From Sphaerosporella brunnea (lineage: Eukaryota; Ascomycota; Pezizomycetes; Pezizales; Pyronemataceae): a stretch of 64,000 bases of DNA. Location: assembly GCA_008704415.1 (NCBI GenBank), contig VXIS01000033.1, positions 124,001 through 188,000 on the forward strand, given 5' to 3'. This document shows positions 11,672 to 23,401 of this stretch, one piece after another. Position numbers and translations under genes: made by a program. Position 1 is the first letter of the stretch, and each line of letters begins with the position of its first letter. The notes below the pieces were generated by a model. The model searched no databases, was not told where the DNA came from, and saw only the letters and a program-made list of their open reading frames with translations.

Positions 11672-14600
11672 ATGATGGCCCCTCCTTCTATGTTGCACCG
11701 TTTGGGGCTTGTTCTGCTATTGTTTGCCGTCTTGCAAACGGTTGTGGCGCTAGATTTGACGGATACAATTACCAGCGCAGGTACGAGATCTCCATGTTTG
11801 AAGACTGTACGTCGTGGACAATGGCTGACAGGAAGTTCTGTGGGCTGCAGGAGACAACACGCGCAGGTATGTAGCCAAGGGCTCGATATTGTAGTCCGGG
11901 ATGGAGCTGACCTTCTGCAGTGGCCACATGCCAAACCACAACATGGATCCGAATGTAGTCAATTCCGCAAACTTTGGCATGATATGGCGTACAAAAGGGA
12001 TGGGACACTACAATGGTTTCACTGAGCGTGTGTAATCCCACCACCGTGGGTGCGTAATACGTGGGCTGATAACCTTGTAGAGTTTTATGCGCAACCCCTC
12101 ATCTACACCCCGCCAGGGGATAAACAATTCGTCTATGCCATCTCCCAGCAGAATTACGCTTACCGGTTTGATGCGGTTACTGGAGAGCTTTTGAACTACC
12201 GGCAGCTCATGATTCCTTTCCTTGTTGCGGACCTGAATGGGTGCAACGATATCAGCGACTGCATCGGATCCACCGCAACCGGAGTCATTGACCCCAACCG
12301 AAACACTTGGTTTTTCACTACCAAGACATACGTGGACCAGACCAGGAACGATCCACAAGGGCTATTGGCGGGGCGCTATTGGATCCATGCCTTAGATGTC
12401 ATAACTCTCGAAGACAAGCCGGGTTTCCCAGTGCCTTTGCAGGGTATCACTGCGGACAATGCTCCTTGGAGAATGTTCGAAGGTGGAAAGCACCATCAGA
12501 GACCAGCCTTGATTCAGGTTGGCGATTGGGTATATGCCGGGTTCGCTAGCCACTGCGTTCAGTACAATTTTACCGGTGAGCTCAATCGCAACACTTGGCA
12601 AACCGGGTCACATTGCTGACCCCTTCAAGGCTGGATTATTGGTTGGCATGCTGGTACTGGAGAGTTGGTGACTAAATTTGCCATGGAAGGTGGACAAGAA
12701 ACAAATGGAATCGGCGGTGGCATCTGGATGAGTGGTGGCGGAATTGCCAGTGATAACCCTGGGAGATTGTTCTTTGCAACCGTATGTCTTCTTTTCTTTT
12801 GTCCACCTGATGCTGAGAAACCACTGTGCACAGGGAAACGGTTATGCAAGCCAATTGCATGATGATCCTGTCCCCGGGCGCCAGCCTCCTACCGCTTTGG
12901 AAGAGGCAATCGTCAACATGGCAATCGCTGATAACGGTAGTCTCACACCAGTGGACTTCTTTATGCCTTGGGAGAAGCAAGACTTGGATGGTGAGCCGCT
13001 TCGCGTTTTTTCCATTTGCCCAGAGCTCAGGCTGAGCCCAGCTGTGCAGGTATGGACAAAGATTTAGGATCATCTGGGTTTATCCTTCTGGAACCCGACG
13101 TTTTCTCCACCCCCAAAGTTTCCCGTATTGGGTGTGTCACAGGAAAGACTGGAAAGCTCTACTTCGCCAACTTGGACGATCTAGGGGGATACCAGATGGG
13201 CCCTAATCGGAAGGATGCAGTGCTGCAAGTGACTCAGTTGAAGAATGCAGTCTTTGCCAGCGCAGGAACATATCCCTTTGAAGGAGGTTACGTCTATGTA
13301 ACTCCTGTCGGAAACCCAACCATCGCCTTCAAGTTTGGTCAGACCGACGCGGGGGACCCCGTCTTCACAGAAGTAGGTAGAACCACCGAGTCTGCGGCTG
13401 GAAGGCAGGGTGTTGGTCACAGCACCATCACTACTATGAACGGACAACCTGGAACCGGTATCTTGTGGATCGTGGATGTAGAAGGTGTCACTTTGAGAGC
13501 CTATGATACTGTGCCAGTGAATGGCATCCTCCCAACTTTGGCCCTTCTCAACAGCGACTCGCAGTCAAAATTCTCGCGCCCTTCTTTCGGAAATGGGAAG
13601 GTTTATGTCACATCTTCCACCGGCTACATCTCGGCTTTTGGTTCGCCTGTAAATATACCGCTCAATTGCTCTTCGCCAGTCGATGTTGGAACCATCAACC
13701 TCGGCAACTCTTCCTCGACGACTATCACCTGCGTGGCGCTTACCCAGGTCCAAGTTGATTCTATCGATTTGGATTCCACCACCAATTTCGGAGTCAAGAA
13801 TCTCCCCACGTTTCCTTTGGTTTTGGCTCTGGGCGGAAGCTTTACTTTCACGGCTACATTTTTGCCAAAGTCAGTCGGCCCGTTGTCCACCAATTTCAAT
13901 GTCCGAACTACCAACATTGGTGCTGCTAAATTTTCCACGAACACACCCATTGTCGTCCGTGGCAAAGCGGTTTCGCAGAACCCTGTGCTCATACTCCAGC
14001 CCAACGTCCTTTCGTTCGGCGAGGTTGTCACAGGCTCATTCCCTCCATCATTGTCCTTCAGTATCGAAAACGGTGGCCTTTCACCTCTGCAAATAAAATC
14101 GATGAAGTGGAGCTTCACGAGTGCTACCGGCCCTTTCATCGCACCCAATGCAACAAACAATGTTGGTCCTTACAGCTTTTCCGGTCTACCTAATGCCTTC
14201 AACGGAACTGTCCCCCCAAACGGTGAAAAGTTAGTCACTGTGACCTTCAATCCAACTAGTGACGGTTACTGGCCATTGTATCTGGCCATCACCACCAACG
14301 GTGGCAGTACCGCTGTTGGGTTTTTTGGTAAATCCGGTGGCCCACCAAAGGCCTTATTGGAATGGCAGCTGTCAAACGGAACATGGATTGAATATACACC
14401 GAATGCTACCTTTGGTTTCGATGGCGGAGCAATGAGAGGCCAGGCGCAGTACCGCAAATTGCGATTATCCAACATCGGCGGTACAACTCTTACCACGACC
14501 ATCTCAAAGCCTCCAGTATCCGGGCCTCTAGCAGCTGTCAATCCTCTTGGGTCGATCGCCGAAGGCTCCCAAGTACCTGCAGGAGGCTATCAGGAGGCGA

Positions 14601-17371
14601 CCCTCGTTTGTTCCCCACCCAAGGGCCAGGTCAATATGGACGACGAGATTCTGACTGCCGTTTGGACTCTCAACAACAACGATGTCACATTTGGAAAGCA
14701 CGTCTTGCAGTTCTCGTGTACCGCCAAAGCGCCGCAACTTGGAGCACTCGACGAGAACGGGAAGGCGTATTTCAGATACATCGGGTGCTACCGGGACAGT
14801 GATCCGATCCGGCGAATGGACACACTGCTTTACTCTTCCCCGTTGAATACCAACGAGATGTGCATTGAGGGATGCGATGCGAGAACCGAAAACTTTATCT
14901 TTGCGGCATCCGAATACGAAAGTGAATGCTGGTGCGGAAAGAAATTGCCGCCGAACAAAGTGGCCGATTCGCAGTGCAAGTATCTCTGTTCCGGCGATTA
15001 CAATCAATATGTAGGTTGACAGCTTCCCTGCATCTTTCTGTTTATGTGCTGACCATGGAAGTGCGGCGGTGATGGCACTCTCATGAGTCTTTTCTACGAC
15101 AGGAGGCTATGGAAACCGAGCAACGCTACCAATCCGACATCTACGACTTCGGCTCCGACAACTGGACCTACCGCCATTCCCAATTATCAATACATGGGAT
15201 GCGCCAGCGAGGGAACCAAGGGTCGTGCATTGACCGATGGCTTCTTGTACTCGGTGGACATGACCCCACAGACGTGTCAGTCTTATTGCACAGGACTTGG
15301 ACTTTTACTCTCTGGCGTGGAGTATTCTATGGAGTGTTATTGCGGAAATACTCTCTCAAATGGCGCAACATACGGCTCTCCAAACTGCAACATGGTGTGC
15401 GGCGGAGACGGGAACCAAATCTGTGGTGGGCCAAGTGCTCTGAGTGTTTTCAAACACACCCCCGGAGGACCAGGCAATTCCACCATTTCCATTACGTCTT
15501 CAACTACCACTACTGTGTCCTCGAGCAAGGTTTCTTCCTCGGCCACTCCCACCCCTACTAGTACTGATTTTGAGTATCTTGGCTGTGCCTTTGAGGGAGT
15601 TGGTGGACGTGCTCTCACAGGCGGTTTCTTGTTCTCTGAAACCATGACGCCAGAGGTTTGCCAAATATACTGCAGATCCCTTTTACTCACTCTGGCGGGA
15701 GTTGAGTACTCCAAAGAGTGTTATTGCGGTACTTCATTGAGCAACGGTGCTACATTGGGCTCGCCAAACTGCAACATGCCTTGCGGTGGAGATGCCAGCA
15801 GAATCTGCGGTGGACCAAATGCTCTCAGTCTTTACCGCTATGCTCCGGCTGGGGGAAATTCCACTAAGTCTGCAACCACCGCTCCGCCGTCCACCATGCT
15901 GCCTTCTTCGACTATTTCCTCCGCAGCCCCAACTGCAACAGATTGGACCTATCGCGGCTGTCTCTACGAGGGCACTGGAGGTCGTGCACTGACGGATGGG
16001 TTCTTGTACTCAGACACTATGACACCGCAGGTATGCCAGTCCTACTGCAAAGGCCTCGGCCTGAAGCTTTCTGGCGTGGAATATTCCAAAGAATGTTACT
16101 GTGGTGCTTCTTTGAAAAACGGTGCCACCCTTGGCTCGCCAAACTGCAACATGGCGTGTGGCGGTGATGCTAGCCAAATCTGTGGAGGACCGAATGCTTT
16201 GAGCCACTATGAGTATACTCCTCCAAGCTCGAGCCTGGCACAGTCCACCTCTTCTTCGCCTTCATTGTCCGTAGCACCTCCTTCGAGTGCAGGTGGTAAT
16301 CCCACTATCTCTTCATCCACCACTTCTTCGACGGACTGGAGCTACCTCGGCTGTCTCCATGAGGGAACTGGAGGACGTGCGCTGACGGATGGATCCCTAT
16401 ATTCTGACGCGATGACCCCGAAAACATGTCAAGACTATTGCAAAGGTCTTGGCCTTAAGTATTCCGGCGTGGAGTATTCGAAGGAATGCTACTGTGGTGC
16501 TGCATTGAAAAATGGTGCCACTCTTGGTTCGCCAAACTGCGATATGGCATGTGGCGGTGATTCGAACCAGATTTGTGGAGGACCCAACGCCCTGAGCTTC
16601 TATCAGTACACTCCCTCGGGCTCGAACTCTACCTCTGCCTCTGCTTCTGTCACTTCTTCTGCCGCTTCTTTGACTACACCGGCCTCGGGGACTTCCTCAA
16701 TTATGGCATCCTCCATTGTGGCATCCTCCACAGGTTCATCCAATAGCACCCCTGCAATGCCCACTCTCTTGCCTTACAAGTACATCGGCTGTGCCAAAGA
16801 ACCCTCTGCAGGCCGTGCACTGATCCTCACCTCGATGTCGTCGCCCGCTCTCACCCCGGCGTCTTGCCAGACATATTGCAGCGACTACAATCTTCCGCTC
16901 TCGGGTATGGAATACAGCACAGAATGCTACTGCGGTGTCAAATTCAGCAACAATGCCACTCTGGGTTCCGCCGCATGTACCATGCCCTGTGGCGGCGATA
17001 ACACCATGCTTTGCGGTGGCCCTGGCGCGCTGAGTGTGTACAACTGGACGTCATGGAAGCCAGAACCACAGTTGAATGGATGGGCAGATCTTGGGTGTTG
17101 GAAAGAGGGAGTAGGAGAGAGGGCGCTGCAGGGCGCCAGCACGGTGATATCGAATATGACGATGGGAACATGTGTGGGATTTTGTGAGGAGGCCGGATGG
17201 ACGGTTGCCGGTATGGAGTATGGAAATGAGTGTTATTGCGGAAAGGAATTGGTGGATAGCTCTGTCAAGATGGATGACGGCGATTGTAGAATGCTTTGTG
17301 GCGGTGGTGGAGGAGTGTGTGGAGGAGATAGTAGGCTGAGTGTTTACAGGAAGAAGGAGCAGGCGACTTAG
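11672..17371 (+). CDS. Secreted PQQ-propeller / Ig-like / seven-WSC-domain protein (8 exons, 1768 aa)
   Basis: The inferred exons are 11672-11780, 11851-11866, 11921-12027, 12081-12575, 12630-12781, 12834-12990, 13050-15010 and 15062-17371. All phases agree and the total is 1768 codons plus stop. Residues 1-27 form a signal peptide (hydrophobic core around LVLLLFAVLQ, cleavage near VVA). The next ~500 residues are a quinoprotein-type beta-propeller; blades include GKVYVTSSTGYISAFG and segments with tryptophan and glycine-rich strands. Residues of roughly 560-900 resemble Ig-like ASPM/HYDIN-type modules that repeatedly place a 'LSFGEV'-like strand. Seven WSC domains follow, starting near residues 919, 1041, 1167, 1294, 1424, 1572 and 1673. 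Each has the CYCG and CGG(D)xxxxCGGPxxLS cysteine patterns. Ser/Thr-rich linkers, probably O-mannosylated, separate them. There is no C-terminal membrane span or GPI signal, so I infer a secreted or wall-bound carbohydrate-binding protein. Whether the propeller binds a cofactor is unknown. Confidence 0.88.
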
Positions 17372-17583
17372 GACCGGGTGGGTGTAGGTGCAGTTAATCT
17401 CTGATTTTGGATAGCATAGGGATTGCATTTAAGAGGTTTTTCTTGATATAAAGACGCATGCAGTTCCTAGAGTTGCTTTTTTCTTTCTCGTAAGCAGCCC
17501 CACCTTCGGCTCAAGCGGCTCTCTGCAGCTCCTGCAGCTCCTGCAGCTCTTCGTCCTTCAATCCAACTCACGCTCCACCAGCC

Positions 17584-19215
17584 ATGTCCGCCTCCGCCGC
17601 GACAACCCGCCACATACTGCGGCGCCACGATGTGCATCTGCTCCCGTTCCTCGCGCTCCTCTTCCTGCTCAACTCCTTGGACCGCAGCAACATCGGCAAC
17701 GCCGAGACGGCCGGGTTCACACGGTACGCGGGGCTGCAACCGCAGGACCTCAACGACGCGGTAACCTACTTCTTCGTAGCGTTCGTAGCGCTGCAACCCG
17801 TGGGCGCGGCGCTGGGGAAGCGCGTAGGCGTTGGGCGATGGGTGGGCGGGGTGATGGTCGGGTGGGGGGTATTAACCTTCCTCACTGCATTCGTGCACAC
17901 GCGGCCACAGCTGATCGTGGTACGCGTGTGCATCGGTGCGTTGGAGGCGGGTTTCTACCCCGCCACTGTGTTCTACCTAGGCCTGTTCTACACACGGTAT
18001 GAGTTTGCGCAGAGGCTGGGCATGTTTTATGGCCAGTATGCGGTCGCTGGCGCGTTCGGCGGGTTGGTTAGTTATGTGGTGTTCAGTGTTTTTCCGCCGG
18101 GGGAGGGAGAGGAGGAGGGAGAGGGGAAGGGGTGGCATTCGTATCAGATCCTGTTTGTGCTGGAGGGCCTGTTTACGATCGCGGTGGCGGCTACGACGCT
18201 GCTTTGGTTACCCACTGGCCCCGGCACCGCGTGGTGGCTTACGGAGGAAGAGAGGGAGATTGCCGAGAAGCGGGTTTTGCGGGATCGGATATCTTCCGTT
18301 ACTATCTATACCTCCTCCTCCGGGCATGCAGAGGCCTACGAACCACTTGCGCTCGCCGACGAAGATGATGAAGAAGCCCAGGCGCTACACCACCGCTCCC
18401 GTTCCCGTCGTCCCTCCACATCCGCCTCTACTTCCCGCCCACTGCTTATGAAATCCATACCCGCCGCCTCTACCGGCGCCGAAGCCGCGCTCACGCACAC
18501 CGACCTCTTCCTCGCCTTCACTGACCTGAAGATCTGGTTTCTCCTAGCCCTCAACATCCTCTCCGCGCTCCCCTCAACCGCATTCAGCATCTTCCTCCCG
18601 CTCGTCCTGCAAGGGCTAGGACACACGGCGCTCACATCAAACGCCTTGACAATCCCACCGTTCCTTCTCGGTGCAGTAACACTGTGGTGTACCACCTACC
18701 TCTCGGACCAGCGTCAGCAGCGCATCCCATTTATCCTCTTCGGCCTGTTGCTGAACCTGCTGGGACTTCTTTCGGCGCTCGCGTTGCCGCTGGAATATGT
18801 CACAGCCCGCTACTTCTCGCTTTGCATCCTGCTGGCCGGAAGCTTCATCGCCTCGCCGTTGACGGTGGCTTGGATCTCGGGGAATATCCGTGAGCCGGGG
18901 AAGAGGGCGGTTGCGTTGGGTATCAACGGATGGGGAAACCTTGCCGGCGTGGTGGCCGCGAGATTGTTTGCGCCCGCGTACAAGCCCGAGTATAGATACC
19001 CGCTGGTGGTGACGGCGGTCTGTGTTGCCGCCAGCGCGGTCGGGTATGTAGGCTTTTGGGCGTGGCTGAGGAGGGTTAATGAGAGGAGGCGGTTGGGCGG
19101 GGAGGCGGTGGGGATGAAAGAGGTGAAGTGGAGGCGGTGGTTGTGGATTGTTACTGGCGGAAGGGGCCCATTGGTGTTGGAGGCGGCCGAGGGGGAGGGT
19201 GAGTTTGGTTATTGA
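17584..19215 (+). CDS. MFS transporter, ACS/Dal5-like (anion:cation symporter family)
   Basis: This is a 543-codon intronless ORF with twelve apparent hydrophobic spans and the usual six-plus-six layout. The first span carries LDRSNIGNA, the hallmark of the fungal anion:cation symporter family (allantoate permease Dal5, nicotinate permease Tna1 relatives). The span-4 region IGALEAGFYPATVFYL matches the same family. The central cytosolic loop (about residues 240-300) is unusually long, acidic and then Ser/Arg-rich. The C-terminus is cytosolic and basic. The likely role is proton-coupled uptake of an organic anion or vitamin-like acid across the plasma membrane; the substrate cannot be inferred. 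It begins about 210 bp after the WSC gene on the same strand, with no sign that the two are co-regulated. The start is the first ATG after a CT-rich leader and gives a normal family N-terminus. Confidence 0.9.
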   Translation: MSASAATTRHILRRHDVHLLPFLALLFLLNSLDRSNIGNAETAGFTRYAGLQPQDLNDAVTYFFVAFVALQPVGAALGKRVGVGRWVGGVMVGWGVLTFLTAFVHTRPQLIVVRVCIGALEAGFYPATVFYLGLFYTRYEFAQRLGMFYGQYAVAGAFGGLVSYVVFSVFPPGEGEEEGEGKGWHSYQILFVLEGLFTIAVAATTLLWLPTGPGTAWWLTEEEREIAEKRVLRDRISSVTIYTSSSGHAEAYEPLALADEDDEEAQALHHRSRSRRPSTSASTSRPLLMKSIPAASTGAEAALTHTDLFLAFTDLKIWFLLALNILSALPSTAFSIFLPLVLQGLGHTALTSNALTIPPFLLGAVTLWCTTYLSDQRQQRIPFILFGLLLNLLGLLSALALPLEYVTARYFSLCILLAGSFIASPLTVAWISGNIREPGKRAVALGINGWGNLAGVVAARLFAPAYKPEYRYPLVVTAVCVAASAVGYVGFWAWLRRVNERRRLGGEAVGMKEVKWRRWLWIVTGGRGPLVLEAAEGEGEFGY

Positions 19216-21742
19216 TACCCGTGCTTTTTTTGTTGATCGCCCATGATGGAGTTAGGTCTGGTCTTTTGAGAGAACTGTTGGCGTATTGGATACTTTTTCA
19301 ATAATGAGTTATGACCATATATGGTAGAATCACAACAGGGTCCAGCTTCGTTGTGCAAGGGGGTTTCAAGCAAATATTCCCCTAGTGCAAGAAGAATAAT
19401 AACATGAGCCGCCGTTTAGGTAGCGGTGCCAGTGTCGGCATCGGTTGCACATTTTCACCTTCGTGGGGTTCTGTATTCGCTCTGGTATCGGGAGATCGAG
19501 GCCATGGAGTTGATCATCATGATTCATGACCCGGATCCTAGTTTCGTTATTCCGCAGTCGGCCTCCTAGCTCCCACCGACTGCTCAGGCGCCGGCGCAGC
19601 ACACCATCCGATGATTCCGATCAGAATACGCCACGTGGGAGATGTCGCCGGTCCCCTGTCGCCCCTCACAGAGTATCTCGAGCACCTGCGGTTGCTGCCT
19701 GGTCAGGACGTCACACCAGGGAAGCGGTGCACGGTATGTAAGTAGGCATACTGCCTCCTCGGGTTCTCGCGGGAACAAGTGGGACTACGGCATGTAGGCA
19801 TGATCTCACGGATCCCCGGACCCGCGACGACGAGGCATCGAGCTTCCTGGGGGTCTCACGGCACTCCGGGCCTGTGGGCATCCCGTCTCCCTAGTTCAGC
19901 TCCGGCGCATCGGTCTTTTAGGCCCCCATGGTGCCGTCACGGACCGGTGGCGAGATATCGTCACTGTCACTGCTTGAGTAAGTATATACATACATACATG
20001 CAGTTCATCTGCAGCCTCGAAGCCCGCAACGCCCAAAACCATAGACTCGGTACCGCGGAATCGAGACGTTCTGTAAACATAAGTGCGCACTGCGCACGAT
20101 AGGTAACCACAGCAACGAGGCCCTCCAGCCACAATTGACTAAGAGACCCAAGGCGTTTTGCCGAGGTGGTGCAGCACCAAGCAAGTGCAGCACGATGAAC
20201 CGCTCCACCAATTCAAGCAAAAGGTATATAATATAAACAAAAGCTAAAGCCCCAACTGATTGGGTCTTCCACACCCTGCCTCGAGTCCAAACCGAATCTG
20301 TTTGTTCTTCAGGAAACCAAAAGTTGGATCTTTTACCCTGCCACACCTCAAAAAGAAAAAATTCCGGCTCCGGTTTCCAGCCGGAGTTTTTCCAGAAGCT
20401 TTTTTTTCGCCGGGTACGGCAGTACCGAGAGAGAGAGCTCTGTCGAGATCACGTTTGCGTAAGCAAAATGACGTTGGTTTCAGAAATTTTATTTACGTAT
20501 TTCGCGGATGCCCGGTGTTCGGTAAATGTTGCACACCACGGGCCCGGAAAAGAATATTTTTACCCCGCTCTCCGCCCCCAACAACAACAGGTTTTTTTTT
20601 TGTTTTTTTTTGGCGAGGTTCAAAGCCCAGGATGGCAAGATTGCAGCGTTAAAGTTTCGCCTACTACGTGGGGACGGATGGACGGAACGATGGACGGATG
20701 GATGGATGGCCATGTGGGAAAATTTGCATAGATACACACCATCGGTGTTTCAAGATCTCCGCTCCACGTAAGTTGCCGGCCGCCGCGCGGGATCACCAAT
20801 CTCCGCCCCGACCCGGAAATGCTCCTTACGAAAGAAGCGGCCCACACGGATTTATCGGTAAGCTCCGTAAAAAAAAAAAAAAAAAAAACGTGCTGAGCTT
20901 AAGTTTATTTTCTTATTTTTTGTCCCTTTAAGGTTTGGGGGTGGTGCGCTTTCTGGCCCTCTCGGACAACGCCGGAACTCCGAGCAACAACACACACAAC
21001 TCTCTCTCGGGTTTTCCGAGCCTCGGCAGCGAGATCCGATCGGACCTGATCATCACGTCGCTTGCATCTTCTGCGTCGCCGGAGTTGCGCGTCTCTCTGC
21101 TGTGGCAGGGATCGGGCCTTCGGTTGCTTACCGAAACTCCGGCTCAGATCGAACGTCATTCATGCTTGTGATCGATCCGTCATCAAGAATATGGAAGAAG
21201 ACGCACACGCACGGCGTGTTAAGCATAAGTTCCGCCGCCTGTGTATGGTATGTATGGTATGTACCTACCTAGGTAGGTATGCATGTACTTAGTATGCAAA
21301 AGATTCAGGGTACGCAAGCACGGGGAGCTTCCGGAGCCGGCCGGCGTTTGTGCACAGACTGCACTGAGATGGGGCAGAGTGGCGGCTATCATAACGAAGC
21401 GAATGGAGAAATACCTGCCCAAGGCCCCCAAGCCCCCCTGGCCTGCCGGGCCACCCGAATGATCTGGATTCCGCCGGAGTTTCGGTGGTTTTACTTGATC
21501 TCCACTCTCGACCCTTCCCGTCGTTAAGCTTGCTTAGCTCAGGGAAAGCTTTGACGGCGGCGTTCGGATGATCGTGAAGCCGAAAAAAATATGAGCTTTA
21601 AAACTGTATGCTTCCCGCCTGCTGGGGGCTGGGTCTCCGTCGTCAACATCAGCCGCGGCTTCAATATATACAGCCACAACTCCGGTTCTAGATATTTACA
21701 ACCGCACCGAAACAGTTACGCACGAACTGCCCCACGACATCC
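19216..21742. other. Intergenic region with short repeats, no gene seen
   Basis: The region holds GGATGGAC-type short tandem units at about 20675-20712, tandem GTATG units plus the palindrome CCTACCTAGGTAGG near 21241-21275, and A/T homopolymers near 20590-20612 and 20870-20888. No ORF shows a protein family signature. The final ~150 bp, with a TATATA-like stretch near 21664, precede the second transporter and probably contain its promoter. Confidence 0.55.
20675..20712. repeat. GGATGGAC-type short tandem repeat
   Basis: Imperfect tandem GGATGG/GGAC units are read directly in non-coding DNA. Confidence 0.75.
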
Positions 21743-23401
21743 ATGGCTGAAATGAACGACCTCGAACGGGTCATTTCCAACCTGAGTGGATTCAATGTTG
21801 AGAGAGCTCTTGGGCGAACAGCAACGTTGGACCAGATCCCCGATGACCTCGAACGTGGCTCCGCAAGAAAGGAGTCTGGTACATCAACGCCTTCAACAAC
21901 AACTACTCCTACTCTCACCAGCATTGATGATGGAATGGCAGCCGAGGACGACGATCCAAACCTGGTGGGATGGGACGGGCCGGATGATCCTCAAAACCCT
22001 ATGGTATGTTTATGGTTTGCGCCCACTCCATCATATCCAATCGCTGACTGGAAGCAGAACTGGCCCCAATGGCGAAAGAATGTGGCCGTCGCTGTTGTCA
22101 GCGCCATCACCTTCATCACCCCTCTAGCCTCTTCCATGTTCGCGCCGGGCATCAAGCAGTTGATGGTTGAGTTCAAATCCACCAACACTGAGCTCGCTTC
22201 CTTTGTCGTGTCGATCTTCCTTCTGGGCTTTGCGGTGGGCCCCCTGTTCCTGTCTCCCGCTTCCGAGCTCTGGGGCCGGTCGATCATCTACAACGTCTCC
22301 AACATCTGCTTCGTCTGCTGCACCGTCGGTTGTGCGCTTGCGCCTGATCTCAACTTCCTTATCGGCTTCCGTTTCCTCTCTGGTGTCTTCGGTGCCGCTC
22401 CGCTCACTCTCGGCGGTGGTACGATTGCCGATGTCATTCCTCCCCAGAAACGTGGTGTTGCTATGGCTCTCTTTGCCATGGGCCCCTTGATGGGTCCGGT
22501 CGTTGGACCGGTGGCTGGTGGTTTCCTCGCCGAGGCTGAGGGTTGGCGCTGGGTCTTCTGGGTCATTGCCATCTGCTCCGGCGTCGTGACCCTGATGACT
22601 CTCCTCTTCATCCGCGAGACGTACGCACCCAAGATCCTTGCCGACAAGGCGGCGCGGCTGCGCAAGGAGACGGGCAACGCCAAGCTCCGGTCCAAGCTCG
22701 CCTCGACGCTGCCCGCCAAGGAGGTCTTCCTCCGCGCCATGTCCCGGCCTTTCAAGATGCTCTTCGCCTCGCCGATCGTGCTGTTCCTGAGCCTGCACAT
22801 GGCGATCGCCTACGGCTACCTGTACCTGCTGTTCACCACCTTCCCCACCGTCTTCGAGGGCCAGTACGGCTTCTCGCCCGCCACCGTCGGCCTCGCGTAC
22901 CTCGGCGTCGGCGTCGGCTCGCTGGTCGGCCTGCTGGCCATGGGCCTCGTCTCGGACCGGATCCTGGCGCACTACACGCGCAGGTCGGGCGTCATGAAGC
23001 CCGAGTACCGCCTGCCGCCCATGGCCTACGGGGCGCCGCTGATCCCCGTCGGCCTGTTCTGGTACGGCTGGGCGGCCGACCGGAACGTCTTCTGGATCGT
23101 GCCCATCGTCGGCACCGCGCTGGTCGGCATGGGCCTGCTGGCCACCTTCATGCCTATCAACACCTACATCGTCGACGCGTTCCAGACGTACGCGGCCTCG
23201 GCGCTGGCCGCGACCACCGTGCTGCGCTCCATCTTCGGTGCCTGCTTGCCGCTGGCCGGCCCAAAGATGTATGACGCCCTCGGCCTGGGCTGGGGTAACT
23301 CCCTGCTTGGATTCGTGGCGTTGCTGTTCTTGCCCATGCCCTTCATCTTCCAGAAGTATGGCGAGAGGCTGCGGACGAAGTTCCCCGTTGGCTTTGAATA
23401 A
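21743..23401 (+). CDS. MFS drug:H+ antiporter-1 (DHA1) family transporter
   Basis: The unspliced frame reads 552 codons, but bases 22004-22057 are best taken as a 54-nt intron: donor GTATGT, branch GCTGAC, acceptor CAG. Its removal joins DPQNPM to NWPQWRKN, the usual junction just before the first span in this family. The product is then 534 aa (exons 21743-22003 and 22058-23401). After a ~90-residue acidic, Thr-rich cytosolic N-terminus come twelve spans. Motif A appears as ASELWGRS, span 4 as RFLSGVFGAAPLTLGGG, and the antiporter motif C as GPLMGPVVGPVAGGF. This supports a plasma-membrane drug:proton antiporter or polyamine-type exporter of the Tpo/Flr group. Codons become strikingly GC-ending from about 22620 onward. 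The long antisense frame over this gene is a by-product of that composition. Confidence 0.92.
   Translation: MAEMNDLERVISNLSGFNVERALGRTATLDQIPDDLERGSARKESGTSTPSTTTTPTLTSIDDGMAAEDDDPNLVGWDGPDDPQNPMVCLWFAPTPSYPIADWKQNWPQWRKNVAVAVVSAITFITPLASSMFAPGIKQLMVEFKSTNTELASFVVSIFLLGFAVGPLFLSPASELWGRSIIYNVSNICFVCCTVGCALAPDLNFLIGFRFLSGVFGAAPLTLGGGTIADVIPPQKRGVAMALFAMGPLMGPVVGPVAGGFLAEAEGWRWVFWVIAICSGVVTLMTLLFIRETYAPKILADKAARLRKETGNAKLRSKLASTLPAKEVFLRAMSRPFKMLFASPIVLFLSLHMAIAYGYLYLLFTTFPTVFEGQYGFSPATVGLAYLGVGVGSLVGLLAMGLVSDRILAHYTRRSGVMKPEYRLPPMAYGAPLIPVGLFWYGWAADRNVFWIVPIVGTALVGMGLLATFMPINTYIVDAFQTYAASALAATTVLRSIFGACLPLAGPKMYDALGLGWGNSLLGFVALLFLPMPFIFQKYGERLRTKFPVGFE

Noticed and set aside
17372..23401. 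Secondary-metabolite cluster suggested by two nearby transporters
   Set aside because: No polyketide, peptide-synthetase, terpene or tailoring enzyme genes lie near them.
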